Below, piece after piece: positions 19,001 through 21,192 of a stretch of DNA of 21,192 nucleotides (position 1 is the stretch's first letter; every line of letters begins with the position of its first letter). The stretch spans positions 1 through 21,192 of the forward strand of contig JAAVTG010000757.1 of the NCBI GenBank assembly GCA_011947345.1, written 5' to 3'. The notes beneath the pieces were generated by a model. That model saw nothing but the letters and a program-made list of their open reading frames with translations. It was not told the DNA's origin and searched no databases. The position numbers were made by a program, and so were the translations under genes. The stretch comes from Phytophthora quininea (taxonomy: Eukaryota; Oomycota; Peronosporomycetes; Peronosporales; Peronosporaceae).

Positions 19001-21192
19001 GTGGTTGCGAACTCGGTGATCCGAGCGAATGCCGAGTTAGAAGCTGAAGTGGATTGCTTAGATCGCGTGTTCCAGCGCTTGATTGCTCGTTTCCGGAAAT
19101 CGACACTATTGACTTTAACGGATGGATCTGTGGACTCAAAGGAGGAACACGATGCTGATGCTCGTAAGCAGAGTGCGCAAGTCGCTAAATCCTTAATCGG
19201 CAAGACTATAACCGTAACTGCAGTGGACTCAGGCGAGAAGGATTTGTCTCCAGGAATTTTAGAGTAAAGAGCATTGACGAAAACTCAAGACGACATGTTA
19301 TCCAGTCCTGCGAGAATGACACAGGTGGCGAGAAGATTGTCGATCTGCTTCGAGGTGAAGACGGCATTGTATATCACCTAATCAACTCCATTGAGTTCAG
19401 CGAGCTGGCGATCATGCTTGAGCTTTGGAAATTAGGTGCGAACGGTAATATGGCCGGAGAGTTCCCCTCAAAGGAATTACTTGACAAAGTTGCTGGAGAA
19501 GCTGGTCCTGCGAATCACAAATCAGCTCCGCCAAGGCCTGCTAGCAAGGAAATTGCTGTGAAAGTCGATGAGGGCGAGCTAACGGACCGAAGCTGCAGCT
19601 GTTGCAAGCTTGGACCAGACGACTTTGATAAGTGTACTGTCGAAGGTACTGGAATGGCTGGCAATGGCACTTTGGATGAAGAAATGGTAGTGTGTTCGAA
19701 GTGTGATCGGCGATTTCATGATACTTGCTGTGATCCGCCACATGCCCCAATCTCACTCGTGAACCCAGAAGATGGCGAGGTTTTAGTATCCGATTTCAAG
19801 ATCCCGTTCGTTTGCGGTGATTGTACGTCATGCGCAGGCTGTCGTTGCCAACGCCAGAAAATCCTGTCATCAGCTGAGAGCGATCAACCCCAAAAAACCA
19901 CCGGTAGTAGCACTGATGTAAAGATGGGCAGCAGCCCCAACCAGTTGTGGTCACACTGGCGTCTTCCACTACAAGCGGCTGCACTTTGCGTGCAATGCAT
20001 TCCATACTACAAAGCAAATCGCTTCTGCGCTGTTTGCAACTTGGTTCTGGACGACGATGAGCTCGCCACAAGGATTGATCTCCTTACATGCTCCACATGC
20101 CAACATTGGGTTCATGCAGAGTGCGAACCGGACCCTCACCCGGCTTTTCACTCCTTCAACAATAACACCGACTTTGTGTTGGATGTAACTGTTGATGTAC
20201 CGGGCAATCAATCGAGCTTACCAAAGCCTGGGGGTTGTGCAACTCCAGCGATTCGTGAGCCAGTCGTAAGTGTGAGGACCCCTGTTGGTAGTCGCAGTCC
20301 ATCCGAAGAACGCGATCTCGTACGTAACGGAAATACTGCCGTGTCTTCCATGAAGGTGGTGACTGAAGACGACTTCACGCATTCCCTGCAGTTCTCGTCC
20401 ACATACGACCCGAAGGTTTTGCACAATTACGAATGTTTAACTTGCCGCAAAGTCCGGATGCTCCACGTGCTGCACCGTTTAGGACGGGAAGACAAGCTCG
20501 ATCTGTTTAAAGAGCCCGTAACTGAGGCTATCGCGCCAACGTACTTTGACATTATCAAGTCGCCGATGGATTTGAGCACTATGCGAGCCAAAGTTTTGTC
20601 CGGCAACTACACTCGTGTCAATTTTCGGGCATTTCGCGATGACTTTGAGCTCATGTGCTTGAATGCGGTCACGTTCAACTCGAAAGAGCGTGATTTCTTG
20701 ATCTGGCGAGAGCTTGGAGGTTCTATGGCCAAGGGCAGCGAATATTTCGGCAAACGGCGCCCAAGGCCCGCATGAAGCATCGTGGAGGACGCTACCATGA
20801 CGCTCTTTTGACTGCAGCCAAGCGGCAACTGCCTAACAACTCGACACTTGTTGGTGGTACTAAGAAACAAGGTAACGGCGAAATTCTCGGTGAGGATGGT
20901 GAGGATGGCGACGATGATCGTGTGGATGAGGACGAAGACGGCGATACAGGGTCTGATGTCGGATCTGAGGCGAATACTGCCCCGCGAAACGACACGTCTA
21001 GTACTTCACTCTCTGCGGGACAACCTACTTCCTTACCATCTGCAGCAGTATCAGCCGAAAGCAGTACCAATAGGAATGCGCCAGATTCTATAAGTCATCG
21101 GGGTGAAGTGTCGATTGCTAAATCGGCGAATGGTGTGCCGAAGGCGCCGGGAATTATAACCACTGACGATCGTCGCATCATTTCAGGCGAGG
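16087..21192 (+). CDS. large PHD / Tudor-PWWP-like / bromodomain chromatin reader (runs off right edge)
   Basis: This is a nuclear protein expected to read histone marks. In order: a partial PHD (CSVCSGLYHASC...CGQC, about 16281-16365); a complete C4HC3 PHD (CTTC...CSTC..IHLRC...CGPC, about 16500-16665); a third Cys cluster (CSVC...CCSHC, 16780-16910); five one-zinc PHD-like modules (16951-18368); a Tudor-like domain (GIFLQWDKQWVMGRVV...FDDG, about 18565-18670); a PWWP-like segment (NRWWPAQVLRL, about 18755); a PHD (CSCC...CSKCDRRFHDTC...CGDC, 19590-19830); a second PHD (FCAVC...CSTCQHWVHAEC...CLTC, 20025-20445); a bromodomain (about 20490-20710); and an acidic tail still open at the window end. 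PHDs followed by a bromodomain recall KMT2/trithorax proteins, but no SET domain is seen. Frame breaks near 17149-17152, 18473, 19257-19260 and 20714 each need one homopolymer base. An intron at 18091-18143 and further indels near 18160-18195 are uncertain. Confidence 0.75.
16951..18368 (+). repeat. five tandem one-zinc PHD-derived modules in the chromatin protein
   Basis: Modules lie at 16951-17046, 17101-17195, 17337-17432, 17595-17690 and 18267-18368. The first four share C-x2-C-x22-C-x2-C and the pattern LICDxCdgEFdxaxlxPPlxxxPxgDWFCxxC, each preceded by V-T-x-L. The fifth has x24 and is more diverged (IICDICFCEF...WYCNPC). In a normal PHD the x22 stretch contains H-x2-C; here the His position is Asn/Asp and the Cys position is Leu/Ser/Gly/Ala. 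Ligand pairs 2 and 4 (one zinc site) are kept and pairs 1 and 3 (the other site) lost. Module two is whole only after adding one C to CCCC at 17149-17152. Linkers vary from about 20 to 60 residues. Confidence 0.8.
18091..18143 (+). other. possible intron in the chromatin gene
   Basis: The frame ending ...SVSIG runs into GTGAGA at 18091. Acceptors are possible at 18132 (GATCAG) or 18143 (GTGGCAG). The second gives a phase-1 join reading AAGPGASLTDQ, after which TAG TAA appears unless a base is added in the AAAAA run near 18174-18178. A further indel near 18195 is needed to reach NPTVVVGDPGD. The exact structure is unclear. Confidence 0.35.

Noticed and set aside
1..21192. Programmed ribosomal frameshifting as the cause of the many frame changes
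   Set aside because: There are too many sites, with no common slippery heptamer, and they occur in unrelated genes. Missing homopolymer bases explain most of them more simply.

Overview
The window looks like nuclear DNA of an oomycete, probably Phytophthora-like. The basis is an ankyrin protein of the type greatly expanded in oomycetes (units shaped like GHLEVVQWLhxxrsEGCTxxAMDxAA), a stramenopile-style Crypton recombinase, Mutator-like elements (MULEs) whose transposase is joined to a SUMO-protease (Ulp1/C48) domain, and spliceosomal introns of about 60-80 nt with CTAAC/CTAAT-like branch sites. The exact species cannot be fixed from the sequence alone.

Layout. Bases 1-2429 (minus) hold a decayed MULE transposase running off the left edge. 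Bases 2487-8734 (plus) hold a second MULE gene, head to head with the first: acidic N-terminus, zinc-binding N-domain, MULE core, SWIM zinc finger, S/T/P-rich linker and Ulp1 protease. Its Ulp1 domain is split by a non-coding insertion of about 1.5 kb (6640-8156) flanked by a 10-bp direct repeat. Bases 8735-9352 are non-coding with fold-back sequences. Bases 9353-10338 encode an unusual small protein with a C2HC zinc finger and a J-like HPD motif. Bases 10398-12572 are a Crypton-like element: a tyrosine recombinase on the minus strand bounded by inverted arrays of a 19-20 bp iteron (GTTCATACCAAA..GGACG). Bases 12573-13915 are mostly non-coding. Bases 13916-15672 encode the ankyrin-repeat protein. 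From 16087 to the right edge lies a large chromatin-reader gene: PHD fingers, five PHD-derived modules that keep only one of the two zinc sites, Tudor/PWWP-like domains, more PHD fingers and a bromodomain.

Reading quality. Almost every gene is broken by single-base frame changes. Most of them behave as one base missing from a short homopolymer, in unrelated genes and on both strands. This pattern fits uncorrected sequencing or assembly error better than independent gene death, so the ankyrin, zinc-finger/J, Crypton and chromatin genes may be intact in the real genome. The two MULE genes differ: they also carry in-frame stop codons, and the plus-strand copy has lost a catalytic Asp, so they are probably true relics.

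The left 12.6 kb is a transposon-rich accessory block with nesting. The right 7.3 kb is host gene space (ankyrin adaptor and chromatin regulator). No operon-like co-operation between neighbours is evident. The points most worth following up are the iteron-bounded Crypton, the one-zinc PHD tandem repeat and the zinc-finger/J-domain gene.
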